From JANQPX01 sp965204405 (GTDB lineage: Bacteria; Pseudomonadota; Alphaproteobacteria; Geminicoccales; Geminicoccaceae), in NCBI GenBank assembly GCA_965204405.1, contig CBDBEN010000005.1, positions 1,674,001-1,738,000 of the forward strand: a stretch of 64,000 nucleotides of DNA. Reading direction: 5' to 3'. A program made the position numbers and the translations under genes. Positions 1-8,438 of this stretch are shown one piece after another. Under the pieces are notes generated by a model, which was given only the letters and a program-made list of their open reading frames with translations, ran no database searches and was not told the origin of the DNA. Position 1 is the first letter of the stretch; each line of letters begins with the position of its first letter.

Positions 1-487
1 GATAAGGACTGGCTTCGGGGCCGGCACCATAGACGCAGTCAAGATCGAGATTGATCGTTCGCTGATTGGCCACCTGCCGCGGCAAGGCCGGCTGGTCCAG
101 CTGTGTTGTTACGTCGAGCGTGATATCGTGATCAATGAATTGACCAAAAAATGTAATGCCAGCGGGGGCAATACCTTCGCCCACCGGCGTTGTGCTTTCC
201 TCCATAGGCCCGTCGTCACGCCCCAGTCGATGCAAGTCGTAGATTGGACTGGGGTGAGGATGAAGCCCCGTCAGATTGTTGCCGAATGGTTCATTAAGCG
301 CAAAGAGGCGGCCAAAGCGCCCCTCGATCTGTCCAGATTCATTGCTGAGAGGCAAGATGTCACTTGCCTCGAGTTCAGGCGTGAAAGCAGGAGATCCGTG
401 GCCGTATTGCTGTGACGTTGCCGGACTAGCCAGCAGAGCTGACAGCAGCCCCGACAGGGTCATCACGGATAATGAAGCTGACCTCAT
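1..487 (-). CDS. Animal-type haem peroxidase, N-terminal part, cut by window edge
   Basis: An open minus-strand frame starts at ATG 487 and runs off the left edge after 162 codons. Residues 1-25 form a Sec signal peptide (MRSA, hydrophobic core, LASPATS), so the protein is exported. Residues 109-121 read AGITFFGQFIDHD. In the animal (myeloperoxidase/peroxidasin) haem peroxidase family the Asp-His-Asp of this motif supplies the haem-ester Asp, distal His and a calcium ligand; here they are Asp119, His120 and Asp121. The nearby LDLDCVYG and PEASPY stretches also suit this family. The catalytic domain beyond residue 162 lies outside the window, so its completeness is unknown. Bacterial members are secreted peroxidases, some with halide-oxidising activity; the substrate here cannot be told. 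Confidence 0.8.
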   Translation of the reverse strand, partial: MRSASLSVMTLSGLLSALLASPATSQQYGHGSPAFTPELEASDILPLSNESGQIEGRFGRLFALNEPFGNNLTGLHPHPSPIYDLHRLGRDDGPMEESTTPVGEGIAPAGITFFGQFIDHDITLDVTTQLDQPALPRQVANQRTINLDLDCVYGAGPEASPY

Positions 488-775
488 AGCAGCCCCCCTA
501 AGTTGTTGAACCTGTCACAGCAATACATCCTGCGGCTCCGGGGTCTGTGAAGCATTTCATAGCTCCGCCAGATAGGGGCGAAACAGGGAGGGGTTCAAAA
601 TTCGGGCTGTGCCGCCCTGGCTGATCGAGGGCGGCCTGCCAGCCAAGCAGGTGATCGCCCATCCGATCGCCGGGCGCTATACAGATCACCATGTAGGTGG
701 TCGTCGGTGTCGGATATGGTCGCGCGTTCGTAGCGTGCGCTCTCCGGGCCTTAACGAAATCTTGGAGACCAAGTG

Positions 776-1234
776 TCAGGCGAAGAGCTCAGGCTTCACT
801 GACGGTGCCTGTGCTTCCAAGAGGCCCTTGAAGTCCTGGAGGCCGAGCGTGGCCAGTGTATTCAGCTCTGCATCCAGAATCTCGTAAATCATCCCGTCAG
901 TGCCTCGGTTGCTGAAGAAAACGATCGCGTCCTGGTCGCCACCGCCCTCGCTATGAGGCTCGCCGCCCGGCGGCGTGGCAACATAGCTTCCCACCGGCCT
1001 GATCTCTTTTAGCGTTCCGTCGGTCTTGTAGATGCGCAGCTCGCCTTGCAAGACCAGTGTCCGATAGGCGGCGTGGTGTCGATGTAGGACGACCCTTTCA
1101 TTTGCTTCGAACTTGAACAGCACATCAACGATCTTGGCGTCCTCGTCGACGCTGCAGACGTGATACCAAGCATGGTCGATGCCTTCGAGCTGATACCAGG
1201 AAATGTTGCTTTCATCGAATCCCAAGGTCTGCAC
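776..1234 (-). CDS. Single-domain cupin protein
   Basis: A 152-residue cytosolic protein without signal peptide. It has a cupin core: motif 1 contains His51, His53 and His54 (HRHHAAYRTLVLQGEL) and motif 2 contains PHSE around His94, so a metal site is likely. Small cupins of this size include dioxygenases acting on aromatic ketones and also non-catalytic sensor domains; the sequence alone does not choose. The start is GTG 1234, with GGGAG eight bases upstream; the nearby ATG at 1239 is in another frame. It is transcribed away from the AraC-type regulator starting at about 1402, an arrangement that suggests the regulator controls it. Confidence 0.7.
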   Translation of the reverse strand: MQTLGFDESNISWYQLEGIDHAWYHVCSVDEDAKIVDVLFKFEANERVVLHRHHAAYRTLVLQGELRIYKTDGTLKEIRPVGSYVATPPGGEPHSEGGGDQDAIVFFSNRGTDGMIYEILDAELNTLATLGLQDFKGLLEAQAPSVKPELFA

Positions 1235-1401
1235 GGCATGTCTCCCTAAAAGACGTCTTCAAGATTATTGCGGCCATCAAGGAGCGTTCAGATGCCCCTC
1301 GATGCTGGTCGATCGACCGTAGCCCGTGGAGGCCTTTCTCGGCTTGCCATTTGGTGCCAAAGTCACGTGCCAATCAAAATATCAAGGGATCTGACCAGAG
1401 G

Positions 1402-2418
1402 ATGGCAGGGCATCAACAAGGCTTCACGCGCGCAAGCTCTCTTGGTCCGATCGCTGACTTCGTCGACCACCAAGGGGGCTCGATTGCCCGGGTCCTGGGG
1501 GATGTGGGCCTTCCATTTGCCGTGCTCGAATCGCCGGACATGCCGATACCGCTGACCGAGCAATTCAACCTGCTTGGACGGGCCGCCCGGGAGACGGGCG
1601 ATCCGCATTTCGGCGCCAGGCTTGGCCAAAATGTTCGCATCGAGAGGCTGAGCGCATTCGGCAAGTGGGTAAGCGAGGCCGACGATGTCGCCGGCGCGAT
1701 CGATCGCTCTAATCGGGGGCTGAATGCCTACCTGCAGACAGCCACCGTGCTGACGCTCGAGCATCACGGGGATACTGCCCGCTGGTCCATCGAGTTTCTC
1801 GACCCTGGGGACGAAGGGCGCTATCAGAACGAGCTCTTGGGGCTATCCTATCTGATCGATGTCGTGCGCAGCTTTGCCGGGCGCTCGTGGACGCCTGACG
1901 TGGTTCACACAACGAAGACGAAAAAGGCGGAGACAAGCTCTCTCGAGCAGGTGTTCAAGGCCAACGTCAATGCCGGCAATATCGTGCCGACCATAGAGTT
2001 CCCAAGGGCGGCACTCGCGATAGACCGATTGCCCGCGCAAAAGCTGCCGAGCCCGCCGGACAAGCGGCTGCTCAATGCCGAGCCCAACGTCCCCTCTCAA
2101 CATGACGACTATGCGGCCGTGGTCGCCGTGGCGTCTCTCGCACTGCTCGACGGCTATCCCAGGATCGACTGGGTCGCCTCGAAGCTCGGGATAGCGCGTC
2201 GATCATTGCAGCGGCGTCTGGATGCACATGGGAAAACATTCAGGCAGTTGGTCGACGAACTACTGCTTGACCAATCCAGAGCACTTTTGACCGGCCGAGC
2301 GGAGTCGATCACCGATATTGCCCTGAGGCTTGGCTATTCGGACCTCGCCCATTTCACCCGAGCTTTTCGGCGTTGGACAGGACAATCGCCAAGCGACTAT
2401 AGGCGAAAAAAGCGATAG
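1402..2418 (+). CDS. AraC-family transcriptional regulator (arabinose-binding-like N-terminus)
   Basis: The C-terminal 85 or so residues hold the two helix-turn-helix units of the AraC/XylS family: a first helix pair around VASKLGIARRSLQRRL and a second around ITDIALRLGYSDLAHFTRAF, ending in GQSPSDYR. The N-terminal 200 residues (AVLESPDMPIPLTEQFNLLG and following) match the arabinose-operon-regulator type of sensor domain, common in regulators of aromatic and fatty-acid degradation. ATG 1402 gives 338 residues; TTG 1351 and GTG 1354 would give a longer product, and neither start has a clear ribosome site, so the start is uncertain. It is divergent from the cupin gene at 776-1234, its likely target. 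Confidence 0.85.
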   Translation: MAGHQQGFTRASSLGPIADFVDHQGGSIARVLGDVGLPFAVLESPDMPIPLTEQFNLLGRAARETGDPHFGARLGQNVRIERLSAFGKWVSEADDVAGAIDRSNRGLNAYLQTATVLTLEHHGDTARWSIEFLDPGDEGRYQNELLGLSYLIDVVRSFAGRSWTPDVVHTTKTKKAETSSLEQVFKANVNAGNIVPTIEFPRAALAIDRLPAQKLPSPPDKRLLNAEPNVPSQHDDYAAVVAVASLALLDGYPRIDWVASKLGIARRSLQRRLDAHGKTFRQLVDELLLDQSRALLTGRAESITDIALRLGYSDLAHFTRAFRRWTGQSPSDYRRKKR

Positions 2419-2586
2419 TGGGAGGGCAGTTAGGAGCAGTTGTTAACCCGGTGGTTTTTGTTGAATGACCGATTTCAGCCAAAAACCCGCCGGTATGCGG
2501 TCTCCCGTCTTGTCGCGGACATGAGCCACACGCGTTTTGACGGCGGGATGTCGATGCGCACCTGTTGAGACTATCGGCTCTGGCGC

Positions 2587-3024
2587 TTATTCCACGCTTT
2601 TTTCTTGCTGAACTGCCGTCGCTTTTTCCGTTTTCGTCACTGGAGGTGTGCCGGAGACCAATTTCTGCAGGCGGGCGATGCGCTCACGGTTCATCTCGTT
2701 GATGCAAACGAACCAATAGATCTCGAATGTGGGGCTGGGCCGCCTCTCGATCGTATCGAGCCTGCACTCGGCGTCGCGATGATGGAGCCAGGCCTCTCGA
2801 GACTGTGCGAGGACCGCTGCGTATTCAGAGTCGAACTGGCCATACAATGTGGCAAGCTGAGTGTAGACGCGTTTCAAAGCCGCTTCACTGGTCTCTTTGT
2901 TCGGGCGGTCGCAATCTTCTGTTCCCGCCAGAGGACAATCGCGACCGGCTTCGGCGCTCGCTGGAATGATGATTGCAAGGCCGCATGCCAGCACGATACC
3001 GAAGAGATATTGCACGGTGGTCAT
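2587..3024 (-). CDS. LprI-like secreted protein (DUF1311)
   Basis: A 145-residue protein with a Sec signal peptide (residues 1-27, ending ASAEA). The mature part has four cysteines and the pattern of the LprI/DUF1311 family: a long helix with a Leu/Tyr repeat, then EAWLHHRDAEC and a final FVCINEMNRERIARL helix. Some members of the family inhibit lysozyme; many have no known role. ATG 3024 is chosen because GGGGGAGGAG precedes it by seven bases; an upstream in-frame ATG at 3084 lacks such a site and would spoil the signal peptide. The C-terminus is Lys/Glu rich. It stands alone between AraC and trpE. Confidence 0.75.
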   Translation of the reverse strand: MTTVQYLFGIVLACGLAIIIPASAEAGRDCPLAGTEDCDRPNKETSEAALKRVYTQLATLYGQFDSEYAAVLAQSREAWLHHRDAECRLDTIERRPSPTFEIYWFVCINEMNRERIARLQKLVSGTPPVTKTEKATAVQQEKSVE

Positions 3025-3379
3025 CGGTTCTCCTCCCCCAAAAACGTTATTTTTCTTCATCTTCGTGGTCAGCCCTGCTTTCATAGAGCGTCATCGAAGT
3101 CTCAGCCATTGCATCTGGATAATGGATCCGGCGCCTATCGGCCAGATGCAGCATCGATCGGCCGGCTGATCCGCTACCTTCGTTCCCCGCCATATCTATG
3201 TCGAGCCCTGTGCCAGAGGGCTATGAGCGCGTTCGGCCTTAGCGTGGCTGAAATGGGCGCGCAGAATCCTTATTGAGGCGCTTGCCCGGTCGGTATAAAA
3301 CCCGCCGCCAATAGACGGTCTGGAGAAATGAGCACGTAGAGGAAGGCCGTGAACGCTTAGGCTTCGATCAGGGGGGATT
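3025..3379. other. Intergenic stretch between the LprI-like gene and trpE
   Basis: About 355 bases. It must carry the promoter of the LprI-like gene and the 3' end of the ppiD-trpE transcript. I see no convincing coding frame, RNA gene or strong terminator. In many alphaproteobacteria trpG, trpD and trpC would follow trpE here; they do not. Confidence 0.5.
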
Positions 3380-4885
3380 TCAGCCGGAGCAGGCGAACCT
3401 CACCGCTTCTTCCGCAGCCCTGATCAATGCTTTCGCCTTGTCGCAGCTTTCCTGATATTCGGCTTCAGGATCGGAGTCGGCGACCACGCCTACGCCTGCC
3501 TGGACGTACATCTTGCCGTCTTTGACAAGGGCAGTTCTGAGCGCGATGCAGGTGTCCATGTCGCCATCGGCGCTGAGATAACCGACGGTACCGGCATAGA
3601 AGCTTCGGCGTTCCGGCTCCAACTCGTCGATGATTTCCATCGCGCGAACCTTCGGCGCGCCGGAAACCGTACCCGCAGGGAAGCCGGCGATCAGGGCGTC
3701 CACGGCGTCGGCATCATCCCGGATCTTGCCTTCGACATTGGACACGATGTGCATGACGTGGCTGTAATACTCGACGTTCATCTGCTCGGTGACCTCGACC
3801 GTGCCGATCTTGGCGACCCGTCCGACGTCATTGCGTCCGAGGTCCAGCAGCATCAGATGTTCGGCCAGCTCCTTCGGATCGGCCATCAGGTCGTCGGCGA
3901 GGGCCTGATCTTCGGTACGTGTGCTGCCGCGCCGCCTTGTGCCGGCCAGCGGCCGGACCGTGACCGTATCGTCCCGAAGACGCACCAGGATTTCCGGGCT
4001 CGAACCGACGATCGCGAAGTCGTCGAAGTCGAGATGGAAGAGAAAAGGGGAGGGGTTCAGGCGGCGAAGAGCCCGATAGAGCGAGAAGGACGGCAACTCG
4101 AAGGGGATGGTAAAGCGCTGCGAGGGGACGACCTGGAAGATGTCGCCTGCACGGATATAGTCCTTCGCCAGCTCGACCATGTGATGAAAATGCTCGCGGG
4201 TCATGTTCGAGACCGGTTCGGGTGCGGGCATGGCTTTACGCTGCCGATCCGCCCGATGGGGCAGGCCTCGGTCGAAATCGGCGACCACGTCGGCCAGGCG
4301 TTCGCGCGCGATATCGTAGGCACGTTCGGCGGAGAGGTCGTCCGACGGCCAGACGGGCGTGACGATGATCACCCGATCCTCGATGGTGTCGAAGATCGCC
4401 ATCACGGTCGGGCGGACATAAACACTGTCGGGAATGCCTAGCGTGTCCGGATTGTCGTCCGGCAGGCGCTCCATCTGGCGAACCATGTCGTAGGTCATGA
4501 AGCCAAAGAGGCCTGCCGCCATCGGCGGCAATTCTTCGGAAAGATCGATGCGGCTTTCCGCGATCAGCGCGCGCAGCTCGTCCAGCGGCTTGCCCGGCAA
4601 AGGCTCGAACGTCTTCAGATCGCATCGCGCGTCGCGGTTGATCTCGACCCGGTCGCCATAGCAGCGCCAGACCAGATCCGGCTTCATGCCGATCAGTGAA
4701 TAGCGCCCGCGGACGTCGCCGCCGGTGACGGACTCCAGAAGAAAGCTATAGGGGCGGCCTTCGGTAAGCTTCAGCATCGCCGACACGGGCGTTTCCAGAT
4801 CCGCGACCAGCGAGGTCCAGACCACCTGCGCCTTGCCCGCCGCGTAGCGCTGACCGAATTCAGGGAACTCAGGTGACGGTGTCAT
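3380..4885 (-). CDS. trpE: Anthranilate synthase component I
   Basis: A 501-residue chorismate-utilising enzyme. It converts chorismate to anthranilate using ammonia from the TrpG glutaminase, the first step of tryptophan synthesis. The LLES motif at residues 49-52 is the conserved tryptophan feedback site. The catalytic domain shows FQVVPSQRF, RPLAGTRRRG, the LDLGRNDVGRV segment and GTVSGAPKVRAMEII, in the family order and at full length. It lies 12 bases downstream of ppiD on the same strand and is probably co-transcribed with it. The ppiD-trpE order is common in alphaproteobacteria, but trpG, trpD and trpC, which often follow, are absent from this window. Confidence 0.96.
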   Translation of the reverse strand: MTPSPEFPEFGQRYAAGKAQVVWTSLVADLETPVSAMLKLTEGRPYSFLLESVTGGDVRGRYSLIGMKPDLVWRCYGDRVEINRDARCDLKTFEPLPGKPLDELRALIAESRIDLSEELPPMAAGLFGFMTYDMVRQMERLPDDNPDTLGIPDSVYVRPTVMAIFDTIEDRVIIVTPVWPSDDLSAERAYDIARERLADVVADFDRGLPHRADRQRKAMPAPEPVSNMTREHFHHMVELAKDYIRAGDIFQVVPSQRFTIPFELPSFSLYRALRRLNPSPFLFHLDFDDFAIVGSSPEILVRLRDDTVTVRPLAGTRRRGSTRTEDQALADDLMADPKELAEHLMLLDLGRNDVGRVAKIGTVEVTEQMNVEYYSHVMHIVSNVEGKIRDDADAVDALIAGFPAGTVSGAPKVRAMEIIDELEPERRSFYAGTVGYLSADGDMDTCIALRTALVKDGKMYVQAGVGVVADSDPEAEYQESCDKAKALIRAAEEAVRFACSG

Positions 4886-4897
4886 CGCATGGCCCGA

Positions 4898-6844
4898 TCA
4901 GAAGAAGGGCTGGGACTGCGGGATCGCGCCGCCGCCATAGCCGAGGCTCGGGTCATTTTCGATCAAGTCCGTGAGAACCTGGTCGTTGATCTCGATCGGG
5001 TGGGTGTCGCGCAGGCCGGTGCCATATTGATCAAGGACATCAGCCCGCATCTGACGCTGAAGCTCGGCTTTGAGCTGGTCGAAGCCCCCTTGATCATCGC
5101 TCCTGTGTTTTTCGATGACTTCCTCGTTGGCGATCACCAGAACGCCGTCATCGACCTCGACGACGTCACTGACGACTTTGCCGGCATCCGTCTCGAACAG
5201 GGCCTGAACGGCGGCGTTGTTGAGGCCGTGCTCGGCGCCATCGGAGGATCGTTTCAACGGCGGAATTTCCTCGATCGTGATGCCGTCATTGGCGGCGAGC
5301 GTATCCAGGCTAGCGGTTTCCTGAAGCTTGGTGAGAAGCTCCTCGGCGCGTTCCCTGGCGCCGTTTCGCCGCTGCTGCTGCTCCCAGACGGCAACGACTT
5401 CGTCACGGACTTCGTTCAGCTCCTTGAGCCGTTCGCCGATAATCTCATCCACCTGGATAACATAATAATTGCCGTTATCGGTCTCCTCGAGAAGGCTGGG
5501 TTCATCCTTCTCGGATTCAAAGGCGGTTCGGATCAGATCCGGCCAGCCGGCAAGGTTTTCGACCACATCATCATTCTGATCGAGGCCGCGCCGGTCGATC
5601 GCCTCGACTGTTCCGGCCGTAAGGCCGAGGGCCTCTGCCGCTTCTGCCACCGTACCGCCGGCGGCGAGTTCGTCATCGAGCTGGGTTGCAAGGTTTGGCA
5701 GGCGGTCTTCCGCCTCGACCAGTGCGAGTTCTTCCCTGATCCCGTCACGGACCTCATCCAGAGGCGTGACCTGCTCAGGCTCGACGCTGTTGATCTTGAA
5801 GAGGTGATAGCCGAACGGGCTCTTGATCGGAGCCGTGACCTCGCCCTCATTGACCGCAAACGCATCGTCCCCAAGCCCCGCCGGCATGCCGGTTTCGGTC
5901 ACCGAGCCCAGATCGGTCAGGCTTACGCCGTCGTCTTTCAGCTCGTCCGCAATCTCGGCGAAGGTCTTGCCTTCCTCGACCAGTGCCTTGGCCTTGTCGG
6001 CCACTGCCTCGTCCTGGGCGAGCAATTGCTCGACGCTGCGCTTTTCAGGCGTGAAGTAGCGGGCAGAGCGGTCGTCATACGCGGCTTGGATGTCTTCTTC
6101 AGCGATCTCGATCTCGTCCAGCAGATCAACAGGCTCCAGCGTAACGAAGGTCAAGGTCCGGTACTCGGGAGCCGTAAAACGTGCCTCGTCCTCCTTGTAG
6201 ATCGCTTCGAGCGCCTCGTCTGTCGGCGTTCCGAGATTGGCAGTATCGGCATCGGCGATTTTGAAGAAGCGGCCGCGGCGTTCTTCGTTACGGAATCGAT
6301 AGATGGTCTCGGCCATGATGTCAGGCACGGCGGCGCCGGCTGCTACGCCGCCGGTCAGCGCGTTTTGTGAAAGTTCCTGACGAAGGGCCTCGAGATAAGC
6401 GTCCTCACCGAGCCCGGTGGTGCGAAGGAGCTGATTGAAGCGCAGGCGATCGAAACGGCCGGCGGTTTGAAAAGCTGGGTTTTCCGTGATCAGGCGCCGT
6501 AACGTTTCGTCATCGACGGAAATGCCCATGTCCCTGGCCTCGGTCGCCATCAGACGCTGGCCTACCTGCTCCTGCAGGGTTTGCTGCAGGAGACCGAGGC
6601 CGATCGCCTGCTCGCGTGTGAGCTGGCCGCCGAACTGGCGTTGGAGATTGTCCAGGCTGCGGTTGAAGGCGTTGTTGAGTTCACCGGAACTGATTTCCGA
6701 GTCCCCGACGGTTGCCACGGTGGCTTCGCTGGGGTTGCCATAGAAGATGTCGCCGATGCCCCAGATGGCAAAGCTCGCCACAAGCAGGATAAGGAGTGCC
6801 TTGACGACCCAGGATGAGGCCTTGTCGCGGAGTGCTGTCAGCAT
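4898..6844 (-). CDS. ppiD: PpiD-type periplasmic peptidyl-prolyl isomerase/chaperone
   Basis: A 648-residue protein anchored by one N-terminal membrane segment (about residues 13-32, WVVKALLILLVASFAIWGIG) with the rest periplasmic. After a SurA-like chaperone region (about 35-200) comes a parvulin domain (about 265-365; KRSVEQLLA, GSVTETGMPAG, PIKSPFGYHLFKI) and a long C-terminal chaperone-like region. The family helps folding of exported outer-membrane proteins near the Sec translocon. It is divergent from tpiA-secG, and secG on the other side encodes a translocon part. The gene order ppiD-trpE / tpiA-secG is usual in the class. Confidence 0.92.
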   Translation of the reverse strand: MLTALRDKASSWVVKALLILLVASFAIWGIGDIFYGNPSEATVATVGDSEISSGELNNAFNRSLDNLQRQFGGQLTREQAIGLGLLQQTLQEQVGQRLMATEARDMGISVDDETLRRLITENPAFQTAGRFDRLRFNQLLRTTGLGEDAYLEALRQELSQNALTGGVAAGAAVPDIMAETIYRFRNEERRGRFFKIADADTANLGTPTDEALEAIYKEDEARFTAPEYRTLTFVTLEPVDLLDEIEIAEEDIQAAYDDRSARYFTPEKRSVEQLLAQDEAVADKAKALVEEGKTFAEIADELKDDGVSLTDLGSVTETGMPAGLGDDAFAVNEGEVTAPIKSPFGYHLFKINSVEPEQVTPLDEVRDGIREELALVEAEDRLPNLATQLDDELAAGGTVAEAAEALGLTAGTVEAIDRRGLDQNDDVVENLAGWPDLIRTAFESEKDEPSLLEETDNGNYYVIQVDEIIGERLKELNEVRDEVVAVWEQQQRRNGARERAEELLTKLQETASLDTLAANDGITIEEIPPLKRSSDGAEHGLNNAAVQALFETDAGKVVSDVVEVDDGVLVIANEEVIEKHRSDDQGGFDQLKAELQRQMRADVLDQYGTGLRDTHPIEINDQVLTDLIENDPSLGYGGGAIPQSQPFF

Positions 6845-7049
6845 GGTATTGACGACTTATCTGTTGGGCCGGAAACAGCCGGTCGGTTAGCCAGGACGCA
6901 CAATGTAGGCAGACGCCGCCGGATCGGCAACCGGCAAGTTTTCAAACGCTTTTCCGGAGGGCAAAGGAGCCATTGGCAAGGCTCTGCACTCTATGCTAGA
7001 GAACGCCGCGTTGAGAGATGAAGATATTCCCTGCCAACAGGTAGCCAAG

Positions 7050-7817
7050 ATGTCCAAAGCGGGACCGATCGTTCTCGGCAATTGGAAGATGAACGGGCTG
7101 CGCGCCGAAGGCGATGCGCTGGTGCGGACGCTTCTGCGCGATCTGCCGGAGCGGATCGAGACCGGCATGATCGGCGTCTGCCCGCCGGCGACCCTGCTGC
7201 AGGTCATCGATAACATCGTGTCGGACAGTCCCATTCGTCTCGGCGGACAGGATTGCGCCGTCGAGAGCCAAGGTGCGTTTACCGGCGATATCAGCGCGCG
7301 CATGCTGGTCGATGCCGGTTGCAGCTTGACGCTTGTCGGCCATTCGGAGCGGCGTCATGGTCATGGTGAGAGCGACACTGTGGTGCGCGCCAAAGCCGAA
7401 GCTGCTCTTGACGCCGGCCTCGACGTGGTTCTGTGCATCGGCGAAACCGAAGCCGAGTATGACCGTGGCGATACGATTGCGGTTCTGGATCGGCAGCTTC
7501 GGGACAGCCTGCCCGGCAAAGCCGATGCCGCCAATCTCATCCTTGCCTATGAACCGGTCTGGGCCATCGGCACGGGCAAGACGCCGACCATTGACGAAAT
7601 TGCCGGAACGCATGCCCATCTTCGCAGCCGGCTAACCGGCTCGGTTTCTTCTGGTGCCGACGTACCGATCCTTTATGGTGGCTCGGTCAAGGCCGCCAAT
7701 GCGGGCGAAATCCTGGCGGTGGCAGATGTCGATGGCGCGCTGGTAGGCGGTGCGAGCCTCAAAGTGGAAGAATTTCTGGCGATCTGGCATGCAGGGCTGG
7801 CTGCCAAGGTGCGATGA
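7050..7817 (+). CDS. tpiA: Triosephosphate isomerase
   Basis: A 255-residue TIM barrel interconverting dihydroxyacetone phosphate and glyceraldehyde 3-phosphate. Catalytic residues are visible: Asn11 and Lys13 in GNWKMNG, His98 in VGHSERR and the base Glu168 in AYEPVWAIGTGKTP, with the phosphate-binding YGGSVKAAN near the end. ATG 7050 is chosen because the protein begins at the expected place before GNWKMNG; an in-frame ATG at 6993 would add 19 unusual residues. It is divergent from ppiD and followed by secG after about 95 bases. Confidence 0.96.
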   Translation: MSKAGPIVLGNWKMNGLRAEGDALVRTLLRDLPERIETGMIGVCPPATLLQVIDNIVSDSPIRLGGQDCAVESQGAFTGDISARMLVDAGCSLTLVGHSERRHGHGESDTVVRAKAEAALDAGLDVVLCIGETEAEYDRGDTIAVLDRQLRDSLPGKADAANLILAYEPVWAIGTGKTPTIDEIAGTHAHLRSRLTGSVSSGADVPILYGGSVKAANAGEILAVADVDGALVGGASLKVEEFLAIWHAGLAAKVR

Positions 7818-7911
7818 TCGACAAAACTGCCTATATAAATGTGCTGAAGATCGAGACACCCTCGCTGAAGGCACCAACGCCTCACGTCATCCCCAACCCC
7901 GGAACGTTCTG

Positions 7912-8268
7912 ATGACCACGATCCTTCTCATCATCCATCTCCTGATCGCGCTCGCCATGGTGGGCGTCATCCTGCTGCAGCGAAGCGAGGGAGGAGCCCT
8001 CGGTATCGGCGGTGGCGGCGGTGGAGGTGGCGGCGGTGGTTTCGGCGGCCTGATGTCCGGCCGTGCTTCTGCCAATCTCCTGACCCGAACCACCGCTTTT
8101 CTGGCGATGGGCTTCATCGCGACCAGCCTGATCCTGGCGATCCTGGCGGCACGCAGTTCCGCGCCGACGTCTATCCTGGATCAGCCCCTCGGTGATGCAG
8201 CGCCAGCGGCTACTGCGCCCGCAGCACCGGCAGCCCCCGCAGAACCAAGCGCACCGACGGCGGACTGA
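7912..8268 (+). CDS. secG: Preprotein translocase subunit SecG
   Basis: A 118-residue membrane protein: a first membrane helix at about residues 3-22 followed by LLQRSEGGALG, a glycine run at about 32-43 with GFGGLMSGR, and a second helix at about 60-80. The two-helix layout and the glycine-rich cytoplasmic loop are standard for SecG, the accessory subunit of SecYEG. The tail is rich in Ala and Pro (APAAPAAPAEP). The start at ATG 7912 fits the first helix; longer in-frame starts upstream would add a non-family leader. It lies between tpiA and pyrG, the usual place in alphaproteobacteria. Confidence 0.93.
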   Translation: MTTILLIIHLLIALAMVGVILLQRSEGGALGIGGGGGGGGGGGFGGLMSGRASANLLTRTTAFLAMGFIATSLILAILAARSSAPTSILDQPLGDAAPAATAPAAPAAPAEPSAPTAD

Positions 8269-8438
8269 CCATCTCGGATGGTACGGTTGGCAAGAGCGGC
8301 ACCTATCCGGAGGAAGGCGCAGTCCCTGCCTTTTTCCTGCTCGCCATCCGGCAGCCCGGTTCGCCGATCATCGCGTCATCGAACCTTTGAAGGTGAACCC
8401 ATGCCATTTTTCCGCTGTTCAAAGACGCACACGCGCCC

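Noticed and set aside
3749..4441. Long plus-strand open frame opposite trpE
   Set aside because: Antisense shadow of a gene with clear family motifs; composition is that of reverse-complement codons.
4889..6370. 493-codon plus-strand open frame opposite ppiD
   Set aside because: Antisense to ppiD over its whole length; no family motif or ribosome site.
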